Part shown: one piece after another, positions 1-10,868 of the stretch
Numbering within the stretch: position 1 is the first letter of the stretch
Layout of the letters: every line of letters begins with the position of its first letter
Source of the DNA: Allodiplogaster sudhausi
Taxonomy: Eukaryota; Nematoda; Chromadorea; Rhabditida; Diplogasteridae
Assembly (NCBI GenBank): GCA_945643635.1
Contig: CALZFC010000280.1
Location: 325,501-389,500, forward strand
DNA length: 64,000 bases
Direction: 5' to 3'
Position numbers and translations under genes: made by a program
Notes under the pieces: model-generated
What the model saw: only the letters and a program-made list of their open reading frames with translations
Databases searched by the model: none
Told to the model about the DNA's origin: nothing

Positions 1-2
1 GC

Positions 3-1943
3 TTCACCAACTTCTCCACAGACGATTTCTCACTCATGGGCCACCTGTTCAATATTGGCTCGGTGGTGACCGCAGCCATGAACGCACAAGGCGAAGACAC
101 CCTCATTCGGCCTGTCACACTCACCGTTGTTCAGGGAGGCGAATATCTGGTTCATCTAGCGGCTCGGCTGAGAGGCTTCTCGCAACAGCGCGGATGGGCA
201 CGGAATCGACGGGTGCAAGCACACCTGCCCGGACTGACTTATGGTCAGACAATGCGTGTCCATCAGACGAATCTGGACCCTCATAAGATGTTCCTCGACA
301 TCGAGATTGTCTCGAACTCATTCACTTCAGCAATCCTTGCCAGAGCAATCAACAATCAACAAACCATCCAGGGTAGTGTACGACTTCTCGAAACGACGGA
401 CGAGGCTGATCCAGTTCTGCACATTCTCGCAGGACTACCTCTGCTCACCAAGACGAACGACGACCGTGTCAAGCTTCTCTTCAGCACCGTCTACGAACGC
501 TCCGGAAGCGAAGAGCAAGCGTCAGCACTTCCTCCAGCCACTGATCCAGAAGTGCAGGCCACTCCAGAACTCGTCTCAGTGAATGGACAGTGGATCACTC
601 TTGATCACGCCATTGCATATTGCGTCTCACCTCGATCCATCGTCATGGTGCAAGCTCCTCCTGGATCAGGCAAAACAATGGTGGCGGCGCTGGCGATCGC
701 GGAAGCCGTCTATCGAACTGGCGAATTCGTTGTCGCGATAGCGGCCACGAATGCCGCTGTTGCCCAGATCGCCGAACAACTTCTACAGCTGAACAGCTAC
801 AGCCTGCTTCCAGTGCGCCTCGTCGGCGACCGGGAGGATCACAACACTGACATCGACTCATTCCAACTCATGACCTCTAACATCGACAAATGGGAGTCCG
901 AGAATACTCCTGGCGACTCGTATATGCAGGCGATCCGCACTGTTGTCGACAGCCGAGAGACGATGTCCAAAATCGCCAATTCGCCAGAAGAACTCGCTCG
1001 GTGCCAGCTAGAGGATCAGCGACTCTACCGCGAGGCTGAAAAGGATTACTCCAACGCCATAGCAGCAGCACAGGCCGCGCTGATCCATCTGAGGCAGCCC
1101 AGGGTCGTCTTGGCCACCGTCGCAACGTTCCTGAACCACGTGAAGAACGGCGGGGCGTTGGACGCCCATCTCAGCAAGCCAGACATCCGCCTGACCGTAC
1201 TCATCGATGAGGCAAGTCAAATCCACGAGCCGACGGTGGCGGCCATCATCACCGAATCTCCAGCTTGGAAGATAAGGTGCGTGGGCGACACCAAACAGCT
1301 GCCCCCCTACAGCCGGGCCCCACAAGGCGACATCGTCAGGGAGTTAGCCGCCCGGAGCGCCGCTGAAGTTCTCATGGACGCGCCGAGAGTGGCCAAGGTC
1401 CTGCTTGACCATTCATTCCGGTCCCATCCGGCGCTGCTCTCCCTCACCAGCCACGTCTTCTACGAGGACCGGCTACAATCCGGAACGGAAGCGACGGCCC
1501 GAGCCTCGGTCCTTTCCCTAATCTCCTTCCCCAATCCGTCTGAGCCGATGGCGCTCATCTACCACACGGGAGAGGAGCAAAAGGGAGCAAGCAAGTCCTT
1601 CAGAAATAAAGGCGAGGTGGATCTGGTCGAGGAACTCCTCGATGGCCTCTGGGATGCGGGCCTCGAGGTCAATAAGCAGACCACCTATATCGTCTGCATG
1701 TACAGCGACCAGTGCTATGAAGTCCAGCAACGCCTCAGCGAGTATGCGACCATTTGCACGGTCGATACCTGCCAAGGTCGGGAGGCGGAGATAATCATCT
1801 TCCTCTCGACGCGATCGACCAGGCTATCCAACTGCCAGTTCTTCGACGATCCTCGACGATTGAACGTCGCAACGTCAAGGGCCAGATCCGCCATGTTCAT
1901 TCTGGCAAGTCGGGCAGCAACAGCGATGGCACCGAATTGGTAA
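3..1943 (+). CDS. Superfamily 1 RNA/DNA helicase, UPF1/NFX1-like, 5' partial
   Basis: Predicted ATP-dependent nucleic-acid helicase. Seen: Walker A (APPGSGKT, about residue 210 counting from the ATG at 36), Walker B with the DEAS box (VLIDEAS), motif III (GDTKQLPPY), motif V (VDTCQGREA) and motif VI (RRLNVATSRAR), in the order of SF1B helicases such as UPF1, SMG2 and ZNFX1. The reading frame is open upstream of the ATG at 36 to the window edge, so the true start probably lies outside and ATG 36 is not a safe start. No intron is needed in 3-1908. The frame stops at 1943, but a GT donor at 1909, just after motif VI, joins in phase to an RG-rich exon at 3459, so the stop may lie in an intron. 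Family level is secure; the cellular role is not. Confidence 0.85.
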   Translation, partial: FTNFSTDDFSLMGHLFNIGSVVTAAMNAQGEDTLIRPVTLTVVQGGEYLVHLAARLRGFSQQRGWARNRRVQAHLPGLTYGQTMRVHQTNLDPHKMFLDIEIVSNSFTSAILARAINNQQTIQGSVRLLETTDEADPVLHILAGLPLLTKTNDDRVKLLFSTVYERSGSEEQASALPPATDPEVQATPELVSVNGQWITLDHAIAYCVSPRSIVMVQAPPGSGKTMVAALAIAEAVYRTGEFVVAIAATNAAVAQIAEQLLQLNSYSLLPVRLVGDREDHNTDIDSFQLMTSNIDKWESENTPGDSYMQAIRTVVDSRETMSKIANSPEELARCQLEDQRLYREAEKDYSNAIAAAQAALIHLRQPRVVLATVATFLNHVKNGGALDAHLSKPDIRLTVLIDEASQIHEPTVAAIITESPAWKIRCVGDTKQLPPYSRAPQGDIVRELAARSAAEVLMDAPRVAKVLLDHSFRSHPALLSLTSHVFYEDRLQSGTEATARASVLSLISFPNPSEPMALIYHTGEEQKGASKSFRNKGEVDLVEELLDGLWDAGLEVNKQTTYIVCMYSDQCYEVQQRLSEYATICTVDTCQGREAEIIIFLSTRSTRLSNCQFFDDPRRLNVATSRARSAMFILASRAATAMAPNW

Positions 1944-2907
1944 CGCCTTCACCGCTGCTGTGTATCAAAAAACGTAGTCATGGAGGCGAGGGACATCCCG
2001 TTACTCTTCGGATAAGAGGAGTATAGTTTTGCCCCCCGACTCGTGACTATGCACATTCCTTGTATAGGCTGCTAATTCGACTGTTATGGTGTCAATTGGC
2101 CCTCTTTCTTTCTCAAATATGACTTCATTATCCTGTAACTAATTTTCGTTTTGTTATTTTTTTTTCCATAATTCATCCACGTTATTTTCAGAATTAGTTT
2201 CCTTTTTTCTGCCATTTCCAAAGAATTTTGTTTTCCTTCTCTGATTTCAATAACTGAATAAAATAATCTTTTCTTATCTCTCCCTCATTTTATAAACCAG
2301 AGTTCGAGGACGAACTCTTTATGGATGATGGGAGGTGTAAGCGCTGTAAGCGCATGTAAGCGGGATAACATATACATACATATCTATGTTACTTTCTCTG
2401 TGATCTCTTCTGACTTCCGGTACGGTTAACCACTTTACATTCTTATCTCACTTCTCCTTCTCTTTCTCAATCCTGGGACACATAATGATGACTACTTTCA
2501 GATCCGCGACCGCGTCCGCGCCGCTCCAACAACTTATAAAAGCCCGGCTCGAGAGACGCCAAGAGGAACGGGCTGAGAGCCGGCAGCCTATCCCACCAAC
2601 CCCAAGTCTCTCTCCCTCTCTGTCTCCCCCTTTCTATGACCTCTGGAGCTCTCTACGTTGCTATGTATGTATGTATTTGTTGTCCGAGAGGTAGATAAAC
2701 TTGTCTGAGTATCTTGGTGTTGTTGGGAACCTTACTATATGGGGGGGGGGGGGAGGGGGGCGGGTTACAAAGTGATGCGGAAAAGAGAGGATTCCATGCA
2801 TTCGGCCAGGGGGTTACTGCGCTGTCATGGGTCTGACCTATTTCAGCACTGGATGGTCCAAGACATGTATTCATTGGCAGCCTTTTTGTTGAAGACTTAT
2901 ACACGGA
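1944..2907. other. AT- and pyrimidine-rich stretch, probable intron of the helicase gene
   Basis: No supported coding region. It holds three close copies of TGTAAGCG (about 2335-2362), a TATAAAAG box near 2534 inside a GC-richer patch (2500-2600), and a short G run at 2742-2760. The TATA motif might belong to a promoter or a decayed LTR, but no paired ends were found. Confidence 0.4.
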
Positions 2908-3329
2908 CAGAGCTGCACGCGGCCCGGGCCGGCCCGGGCCCTAGGGCCGGCCGGCCCAAATTTCTAAGGCCCTCTAGGGCCGGGCCGGGCCGGGCCCAAC
3001 CTTGGGCCCGGCCCTGAGCGATTGGACCCGCTTTTCAAAAATTTGCAAGTGAACGTGCCTATGACAGAGCAAATTCTTGTTGCTCATGCATTATATTAAA
3101 GTTCGGGAGTCGTATTCTATTCAGAATAAAATAAATGAGAAGCCTTGTGAACGGCCAGCTAGAAGAAAAAAATTTTTGCTAAGAAAATTACGAATTACAA
3201 AATTGGAATCCGAATTTTGGGCCGGGCCGGGCCCAAAATTCCAGGGCCTTAAAACTGCAGGCCGGGCCGAAATTTTGGGCCCGAAGGGCCGGCCCGGACC
3301 CAAAAAATTTGGGCCAGCGTGCAGCTCTG
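2908..3329. mobile_element. hAT-like MITE, GC-rich, with 8-bp target duplication
   Basis: Ends are inverted repeats: CAGAGCTGCACGC at 2908, and the reverse complement CAGAGCTGCACGC read back from 3329. The flanks tacacgga (2900-2907) and aacacgga (3330-3337) match at 7 of 8 bases, the target-site length of hAT elements, which commonly begin CAG. The inside is two blocks of GGGCC-rich sequence (2920-3015, 3219-3318) around AT-rich DNA. There is no transposase, so it is non-autonomous. It lies in the proposed last intron of the helicase gene. Confidence 0.7.
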
Positions 3330-3458
3330 AACACGGAAAGCCAAAGTTTAAAAAGCACATGTATTTTTCCCGCATCCCTTTTAGGATGTGCCTACTTAGG
3401 AGAAATGCACTTTTCAGGGGGAAAAGAGTTTGTAAGAAGACAATTCTTCTTATTTTAG

Positions 3459-3610
3459 GAGGCCGCGCCAGTGGCGGAGCCGGCAACGCGCCGCACATTC
3501 GAGCCAGCCGAGGCTCGCGCCCCGGCACAACGCTCCGCGGAAACCCGCGTGGTATCGGACGCGGAAGGAAGGGCGGCACCTGTGGAAACGATAGGCACAT
3601 CCCGATGTAA
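3459..3610 (+). CDS. Probable RG-rich terminal exon of the helicase
   Basis: Follows the acceptor TATTTTAG (ends 3458). Joined to the donor at 1908/1909 (GCA A|GT), the phase fits (A+GA) and reads about 50 codons rich in Arg and Gly (segments such as GNPRGIGRGRKGG) to TAA at 3608-3610. RG-rich tails are common on RNA-binding helicases. The sharp rise in GC over its AT-rich surroundings supports coding. The alternative is an unrelated GC-rich exon; no transcript evidence is available. Confidence 0.5.
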
Positions 3611-4595
3611 GAAGAGAAGTGAAGGCGAAGAGAGAAGCAACCAGTCCCACTCCCAGATGCCTAGACCTAGAACTTTCATTGTCCTTCCCCCCTTATTATT
3701 CGATTTTATTCGCAATTCATTCAGAATAGCAAGCATCCCGTCCTTATTTCATTGTGTATTCATTGGATTGACCCCTAAGTCTCTTTCCCATCACCAGACT
3801 GAATATTTTTGATTTTCCCGTATTCCGTCCGATTAAATCCATTTTATTATTTTTAATTGACATATATATATATATATATCTGTGTGATCTTCTTTCCACT
3901 CCCATGCTGCCCGATTTTATTTGATTGGAATCGCGCCTATTATTGGCCTCCCATAGACCCAATGAATTCTAATTTGATTTTGTTCTTTCAAATTCAAGTA
4001 TTTATTGCTCTTTGGTCAATTGTCTGTCTTTTTTTATTATTTCCTGTGGATCTACGAAGTTTCGCCGAGGTTTTTTCCCCGATTTCTCTGAGTATTCCCC
4101 CGACGGTTTTTTGCTCTGTGCTATATTTTTATCCTTTTATTGCCTGCCAGATTTTTTGGGAATGTGAGAGTTGAGAATTTGGAAACGCATATTTCTGTGT
4201 GATCGCTGCTTGTTTCACTTCCCATACATAGGCGTGGCGCTAGTATTTTACTGTTTTGACCCAATTTATTTATCTTGTTTCTTCAGAATAAAGTGTTAAT
4301 TCACAGCTCTATGTAGCTTGAAGCGTGACATTCTAGCCAACATTGCTAAATTATAGCCGTCGTAACCTGCAGTGTAATTCTCCGTGTGATTCTTCTTTCA
4401 TTGAGAGTGTAGTTGACATATCCCTGAGGTGATAAGATAGCAATGGGTGCAATCCATCCATTCATATTTGGGAGGGTGAACTCGTTGAGAAATGTGTGCA
4501 AAGCTGCTAGCGCCGTAAGCAAAAACAAAACCGGCTAAACGTTTTACCAAAGCGGAAGGAAACGTTCTCACTGATCACTCCTGGCGGTCGTACAG
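3611..4595. other. Non-coding, AT-rich
   Basis: No gene supported. Contains a short (TA)n run at 3861-3879. Open frames here are short, low-complexity and overlap on opposite strands. Confidence 0.4.
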
Positions 4596-4667
4596 GGGGG
4601 TATAGCTCAGTGGTAGAGCGCTCGCTTAGCATGCGAGAGGGCTGGGGTTCAATTCCCCATACCTCCA
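4596..4667 (+). tRNA. tRNA-Ala (anticodon AGC), intronless
   Basis: A 72-base cloverleaf can be folded by eye. The acceptor stem pairs GGGGGTA with TACCTCC, with discriminator A. The D arm has GCTC/GAGC. The anticodon stem CTCGC/GCGAG encloses loop TTAGCAT (AGC at 4628-4630). The T arm is TGGGG-TTCAATT-CCCCA. A-box (TAGCTCAGTGG) and B-box (GGTTCAATTCC) promoters are intact. No CCA is encoded, as expected for a eukaryote. Confidence 0.96.
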
Positions 4668-5254
4668 GAACTTTTCCTCCTTCTTTCAGCTATTTTTAAT
4701 AATGATGCAGGGATGCGCTATCTTGCTGAAATTTACTGTCTACTGCCGCGAGTATATGATTTTAATTGATGTTCGTCTTCCTATTTTTTCCGTTCTTTGG
4801 TTTCTTTTCTCTTTATCTGTTTCAGTTTTCATGCTTTGTGTCTCTCTCGCTTTCTCTGTCCCAGTTGACTTCTCTCGCTCTGTTTATCCCACTCCAAATT
4901 AGCTGTATTGGCTTCATCGCCACTGCGTTGATATGCTGCAACGAGTTTAGAATGCATTTTCAGCATTTTTTTTTCTTCGTAATTCACCATCGGTATTCCA
5001 TTTTCCACACTCGATCTACTTGTCCTTTTCTGTCTCTTTCTCTCTAAAAATGGTTCCTCTTCCTAAATGATTTCCTTGTTCCATGCAATTTCAGACGCTG
5101 GTATACGAATGGAGACATTTATGAGAGAAACAAATTCAGACAAAAATTCGAGTAAGAATCTAATTCATAAAAGGTAGATTCGTTAAAAGATTATAGAGAA
5201 ATGTTCGAAGAAAACAATTTAAAAGGAAGAAATAACGTTGAAGCACAGCAATAT
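4668..5254. other. Non-coding, T-rich
   Basis: No supported gene. Long T/C-rich runs make spurious open frames on the plus strand. Confidence 0.35.
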
Positions 5255-5815
5255 TCATAGAACAAGTGAATTTTCATAGTCCCCTTTTGTACACGACAAA
5301 TCATCCAGCTCCTTGGCCTTCTTCGCCGCCACCTCATACGCTCGAGCATAAGCGGGTTTGTGCAGCTGCGTCGGCTTGGCCTTCGTGAGGCCATCGAGGA
5401 CCCCCCGGAGTTCGAGTGAAGCGGTTGGGTGGCCTTCCGGAGAGAGCACGGAATCGAAGGAGAGTGAGAAGAGACGAGAGAAGCGGCCGATACTTGAGGC
5501 TAGTGTGTCTTTTCCAAGTTCGGGAATATTCATACTGATCATCTGACAGCCTTCTTCGTTCTTCTTTGAGAAGGCGCCACGTTTGTAGGCGTGATAGTAA
5601 GCGAGAATCTCATCGTAATCCTCATCCAGGAGAGGTGCGATGCTTTTGAAAGGAAGAATCTTATCGATTTCCTCTAACATGTTCAGATGGGGTTGTCCAA
5701 AGAACTCAAAGTCTTCTGCGAATCGATCGTACAGCTCTGCATAGACGTCAGGAGTGTGGAGAAAGTGGTAGACGGTCCCCCAAACTATGGTGCTTTTGTG
5801 CTGCTTGAAGCCGTA
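5255..5815 (-). CDS. Duplicated 3' half of the unrecognised M family (M2b)
   Basis: Reads on the minus strand from about 5815 (YGFKQHKSTIVWGTVYHF) to TGA at 5255. It matches the C-terminal half of the intronless paralogue at 8382-9444, sharing ELYxRFAEDFEFFGQ, YYHAYxRGAFS, IGRFSRLFSLSFD and LTKAKPTQLHKPAYARAY. It repeats sequence already present in the exon at 5940-6187, so the locus carries this segment twice. No AG acceptor sits directly upstream (about 5816-5830, A/T-rich), so it may be spliced from an internal acceptor or be the leftover 3' end of another copy. Function unknown; no domain recognised. Confidence 0.5.
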   Translation of the reverse strand, partial: YGFKQHKSTIVWGTVYHFLHTPDVYAELYDRFAEDFEFFGQPHLNMLEEIDKILPFKSIAPLLDEDYDEILAYYHAYKRGAFSKKNEEGCQMISMNIPELGKDTLASSIGRFSRLFSLSFDSVLSPEGHPTASLELRGVLDGLTKAKPTQLHKPAYARAYEVAAKKAKELDDLSCTKGDYENSLVL

Positions 5816-5939
5816 TGCATATCAATTTAAAAAAAGTTGTAAGAAAAAGAAGAGAAATATTAATAAAAATATAAAAACATAAATTAAGAAAAAAAATATA
5901 ATAAAATATGAAATAACGGACAGAGAAAGCGTTGAGCAC

Positions 5940-6287
5940 CGGCCAGCCCTCGGGCAACGGCGCGAGCACTGAAATGGCCTCCCGGAATGGAAGCCTTTCC
6001 TCAATCTCCTCTACGAGCCGGAGGTTGGACTGGCCGAAGAACTCGAACTCGTCGGCAAAGGCGTCGTAGAGCTGCGAGTACAGTGTCGGCGAGCAGAGAA
6101 AGTGGAAGATGGTCGTCCAGAGGACGATGCCTCGGAGCTCGTTGAAGCCGTACGCAAGCGTCGCGAGGTTGAAGTGGGCCGAGGCGCCTGTGGCCATTTG
6201 GTTATTAATCTAATAACAACTGTAATCAATACAACATAATTGTACCAATAATAATAATTAAGAAAAATAATAATAATAATAATAATA

Positions 6288-6322
<35 letters not shown>

Positions 6323-7196
6323 TTCCAGTTTATTATTATTTTTCAGCGACTGATGTTGTTGTTTGAATAACTATAAAAAAGATCAATGAGAATAAACGAT
6401 TGCATATCATAAGAATCCAACTAAACCATGATGACTGTATAGAGGAGGCATCATCGGCGGCTTCTTGGCGAGGAGACGAAGGAGCGACACGAGCGACGCG
6501 ATGCGCGCCTCGCCATTGCCGGACGCGAAGAGCTGCTCGGCGATCTGCGGCGTGACTCCGACCAGAATGGAAGAGAGCGTGAAGATGATCACGCGCAGTG
6601 GACAAGTTGTTGAGGCGGCTCATGAAGGAGGGAGAGATGGTGACGACGGATAGCGGCTCGTCCAGTCGCAGACTCGAAGCCAGGAGTTCCTTGTCGACCG
6701 AGAATGGGCAAACGCCCTGAATTTCGTACTATTATTATTATTATTATTATTATTATTTATTATTATTATTATTATTATGATTGGTACTATTATTTTTTAT
6801 TGATTAATGTTGTTATTACAATAAATATAAAAAAATATATTAAAAGAATAAACAGTTGCACATAATAAGAAGTTTCCAGGCAAATCTTGTTCTCAGTATA
6901 GGAGAGATTAACTATCTTGGAGTTTGACTAACTGTAATAGTAATCATGGCTATGATTATTACGAATAATAGTATAATTATAACCCTGATCTTGTAGAAGG
7001 CGAGCAGCGCCGCACAAAAGTCGGCTGCCGACGTGCAGTCGTTGAGCTTGCAGTCATACTTGAGGATGGCGATGGCGAGACGAGAGATGGCAGTGGAGAG
7101 GAGAGGCGAGCCGGCGTACTCGGCGAGCACTTTCGGGGGCACGGCGGCCACCGCCTTCTTCATGGTGAAGACGCCGAGATGAGGACGGACGGACAT
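5940..7196 (-). CDS. Unrecognised family M, intron-containing member (M2a)
   Basis: Minus-strand exons: ATG at 7196 to about 6984 (begins MSVRPHLGVFTMKKAVAAVP); 6716 to about 6440; 6187 to 5940 (GFNELRGIVLWTTIFHFL... FFGQ). Each block aligns by eye with the intronless copy at 8382-9444 (LGVFTxxKA, AExLFxxGNxEAR, SLLRLxAxK, GFNELRG). In the middle exon the frame has to change by one base near 6590-6600 to join SRLNNLST with the conserved segment ending AEQLFASGNGEAR. Either the gene is decayed or there is an assembly indel. Introns hold ATT/TTA microsatellites. A small cytosolic protein is likely (no signal peptide or membrane segment seen). Function unknown. Confidence 0.5.
6260..6321. repeat. 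(AAT/ATT)n microsatellite
   Basis: Runs of AAT followed by ATT form a near-perfect palindrome in the M2a intron. A similar (ATT)n run lies at 6731-6780 in the preceding intron. Confidence 0.8.
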
Positions 7197-7796
7197 TCTC
7201 TTGAACTCTCCTCTATCTATCTATTTCGAGGACACGGACAAGAGAGGTGACGCGTCTGAAATGATGGCGAATTATATAGAAGAAGAAGAAAAACATACTC
7301 GAATATATTATTAGCATTGAAGTTACGACAAAATCCCAAATCGTTGTTCTAGCCTATTTTGTTGTTTTACTAACTCCACTAGATTCCCGAGACTAGGGAT
7401 TCTATCATTTTGCAAAAAAAACAGAAGCGCAAGTTGTTCAAACCTCCTTTAAAGCGGCTTTTTAAATAAAGCACATACAAAAGAAAATATGAAAAAAATG
7501 TACTTGTATTTTAAAAAATCTATAGAAATATAAGAAAATAGAAGAAGAGAAAGCTCGGCTCACTTGCGAGTGCAGAGAATAGAATGCTAGGCTTTCAAAA
7601 AGAACTAGTGATGAAACTAAGCAATTATCTTTACAACACTTAATTAAAAGGCATTTCTAAGCGAAATGAGACTCGCCAGCATCTCATTTTCGGGTACATC
7701 GTTACTTCGTTAAGATGGTCTCTATTTCTATAACTCCTGTATTTTCTCACTCATTTTGTTCCTCGCTCTGGGTTTCCCACGCTCTCAAACATACGT

Positions 7797-7841
<45 letters not shown>

Positions 7842-8381
7842 CTCTCTCTCCCACTCACTCACACCCTATCTCTCTCCCTGTTTATCTTTCCTTCTTTCAC
7901 ACTCTCGCACATACGCGCTCTCTCTCTCTCTCCTCTCTCTCTCTTTATGTCTGTTTCCCTCTCTCTCTCTTAAAACACAGGCACAGCTCTGCTGACCTGA
8001 GCGATTCAACAGAACATAACACCCCATTAGAATGCAGTTTCCTCTGCTTTTTTATTTAAGACACTCAATCTATTTCCCTCACTCTTTCTCTCTCTTTCTC
8101 TCCCTCGTTCTCTTTCTCACTCTCTCTCTCTCTCTATCTATATCTCGGTCCCATCCTCGTTGCACTTCTCATTTGTTCCATCCAACTTCAGACGCAGGGA
8201 ACGAATGGAGATATTTATGAAATACACATACAAATGCAACAAAAATTCGAAAAAAAAGCCACCCACGAAAGTAAATTTAACGGAACCTTCGAAGTAAAAT
8301 AATTCTAACAATAAGTGATAAATCGATCTTGAAAGACTCCAATAGATCCAGAAAAAGTGAATGTTCAGAGTCCCGCTCCGT
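7197..8381. other. Intergenic between M-family copies, with (CT)n tracts
   Basis: No gene supported. (CT)n runs at about 7798-7842, 7917-7945 and 8085-8140 create long Ser/Leu-rich spurious frames. The rest is AT-rich. Confidence 0.45.
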
Positions 8382-9444
8382 TCATGACGACGAATCGGCA
8401 ATCTGCTTTTCCTTCTTCGCTGCCGCCTCATACGCCCGAGCATAGGCGGGTTTGTGTAGCTGCGTCGGCTTGGCCTTCGTGAGCGCATCGAGGACTTCTT
8501 GGAGTTCGAGAGCGGCGGTCGGCGGAGAGAGCACGACATCGAAGGAGAGTGAGAAGAGACGAGAGAAGCGACCGATACACGTAGAAAACTTGTCGTGCGC
8601 AAGTTCGGGAAGATTAATATGGACAATGCGACAGCCCTCTTCGTGTCTATTCGAGAATGCACCGCGGTTGTAGGCGTGATAGTAAGCGAGCAGCTTGGCG
8701 TAGTCACCAGCCAGAAGAGGAGCGACGCATTGGAACGGCAGAAACTCGACGATTTCCTCCATCATTTTCAGATGCTCTTGTCCAAAGAACTCAAAGTCCT
8801 CCGCAAAGCGAGCGTACAGCTCCGCATAGATGTCAGGCCTGTAGAGGAAGTGGTGCACGGTCGCCCAGAGGATGACGCCTCTGAGCTCGTTGAAGCCGTG
8901 CACGAACGTGCTGAGCGCGTCGCGGCCGCCAGGAGACGAGCAGCAATCTTGGAGGCTGAGAGACTTCTGGTGGCTGCTTCCTGGCTACGAGTCGTAGAAG
9001 TGACATAAACGTTGGAAAGCGCGCCTCGGCGTTGCCGATGCGGAAAAGCTCCTCAGCAACGCCAATCAGAATCTTGTCAAGAGCCTCTTTCTTGGCACTG
9101 TCACTTGAAGAAACACTACGAATCCTATCACACAAGTCTTGATGGATGCGAATTTCCTTAGGAACGCAAGCGAGTCCCAGCTTTGCTTTCATGTCGTTGG
9201 GATTCAGCACGAATGGACGACCGCCGTCGGGGATCGCGTAGGCGCTCAGGAGGAGGGCGAAGAACTGTTCGAGGGGAATGTCTCGTGCCAGTCGGAGGTT
9301 ATACTTGAGCATCGCCGTTGAGATGAGCACGAGAGCCGAGCGATGATCATCCGAGATGACGTCATGCCCTAGGAGACATTTGGGCGGAAGAGCGGCTTCG
9401 GCCTTGCGCACCGTGAACACGCCGAGGCACGGACGCCACGACAT
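8382..9444 (-). CDS. Unrecognised family M, intronless copy (M1)
   Basis: ATG at 9444 (MSWRPCLGVFTVRKAEAALP), stop at 8382. Two overlapping open frames cover the whole length. The first runs to about 8955 (ends ...SLLRLVARKQPP) and the second covers the rest (VHGFNELRGVILWATVHHFL ... KPTQLHKPAYARAYEAAAKK). They differ by one base near 8955-8985, too short a gap for an intron, so a frameshift or assembly indel is likely. The paralogue at 5940-7196 has introns at matching places, so this copy has lost them and may be retroposed. About 350 residues if joined. No known domain recognised. Confidence 0.55.
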
Positions 9445-9479
9445 TTCTCTTCTTCTGTGCCGAAATGGCTGCTGGCTTA

Positions 9480-10207
9480 GGACGCCTCCCGCATGCTAAC
9501 CGCTCCTCCGCGACATGGAGGTCCCGGACGCACCGAACGACCGTCTGCAGGATCCGCACTCAGTCCTTTAGTCAGTACATAGCTGAGGGCTACCCAAATT
9601 GTTTTCCGTTTAATTGTATTTACCGCGCAGTGAGAAAGAAAAATAGCGGCATATTTAGTACTGGTTGCGAGGGATTCGCGTGCTGGCCCCTCAGAAGAAA
9701 GATTAATTCGCATTCTATGTAATAGCGGCTTTCGAACAGCGCGCGGAGCCAGCCAGTAGGGGGTGTGAAGAACAAAGAGAGAAATAAAGAGTGGAGCAAT
9801 CAGTAGGATATGCTGCCACAAGCGATCGCAAATAGCTGATCTGGCCGTCCGGTCTAGTGTGAAGTGAGAGATTAATTTTATTTAGACTACCACATAATTG
9901 CATGCAACCTCCCCCCCCCTTAGTACTCTCCTTCCCGAAGTAACAGACTATAAGTGTATGTCCCTTGCCTCAGCTTTGTTACTGTGATGCTGGCTAGATC
10001 CCTCTGGTTGAGGAGACGAATCCTGGAATCGAGAACAGGCAGTGTCATCAATATAATATGACGCGATTTGCAAGGGAATCAATTATGAATCAAAGCGGCC
10101 GTGGACATAAACACCCAGTCTTCTTTTTTTTGTTCCCAGTAGTTTGAAGAGCATCTGATGATTTCTTCATAGCAAACAAAAAGGAATTTTAACTCATATC
10201 AGAAAGA
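9480..10207 (-). repeat. Dispersed repeat, inverted copy of 27855-28609
   Basis: Reverse-complement match along its length to 27855-28609, with only scattered differences. Both carry the same 62-residue accidental frame. It holds a C run (9910-9919) and, read on the minus strand, AATAAA near the middle. Together with 11290-11760 it forms one arm of a larger interrupted inverted duplication. Confidence 0.8.
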
Positions 10208-10337
10208 CAAAACTGTTCATTTTTATCTATGTCCTTGGACTTTTTGATTCTCTCGCAAATATATAAAAAAAAAATTGTAAGAAAAAATATATATCTTTAA
10301 AACACAAGATGAAATTACATAATCAAGATGCGCTAAG

Positions 10338-10860
10338 GGTGCTATCCTAGTTGGGGGGTGGGGGGGGGGCAAAATATTTTCATTTTTCAATTTACCCGAA
10401 ATCGTGCCCTGTGGGGTTGTAGGCCATGGGGAACAGGAACATAGGGTTCTAGACCCTGGGGAACACGAATATAATGTTCAATTTGTAAAAAAAAATTTCA
10501 TTTAACAAAGTTATAGTACTTCACATTTTTCCCCTACTTTACATCTAAACTCGTGCACTAAGGAGTTGTCAGAGGTGCCAAACACTAAACTAGTGTCAAT
10601 TAAGCACTAACAAATAGATATGAGTCGAAAAGAACGTAATATTCGAGTTCAACAGGTCTGAAAACAGCTTTGAGCAGCATTTTACCTGAAATCGGCCAAA
10701 ACATATGTCCAGTAAAAATAATGTAACTTAGTTAAATGACAAAGTAATACAAAATGAACGGTATATTCGTGTTCCCCATGGCCTAAAACCCCACTGTGCA
10801 CGATTTGGGGTGAATTATAAAAAAAAACATTATTTGCCCCCCCCCAACTAGGATAGCCCC
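10338..10860. mobile_element. Foldback/TIR element with 8-bp target duplication
   Basis: Left end GGTGCTATCCTAGTTGGGG, right end (reverse complement) GGGGCTATCCTAGTTGGGG. Flanks GCGCTAAG (10330-10337) and GCACTAAG (10861-10868) match at 7 of 8 bases. The inverted similarity runs deep into the element (GGCCATGGGGAAC against GTTCCCCATGGCC), so it could fold into a long hairpin. No coding capacity. The superfamily is uncertain; an 8-bp duplication fits hAT or P. Confidence 0.65.
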
Positions 10861-10868
10861 GCACTAAG

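Noticed and set aside
2335..2740. Possible solo LTR around the TATAAAAG motif
   Set aside because: No TG...CA ends with a matching target duplication could be found.
9715..9903. 62-residue frame repeated exactly at 28188-28376
   Set aside because: The repetition comes from the inverted DNA repeat; the frame has no conserved-codon pattern or upstream support.
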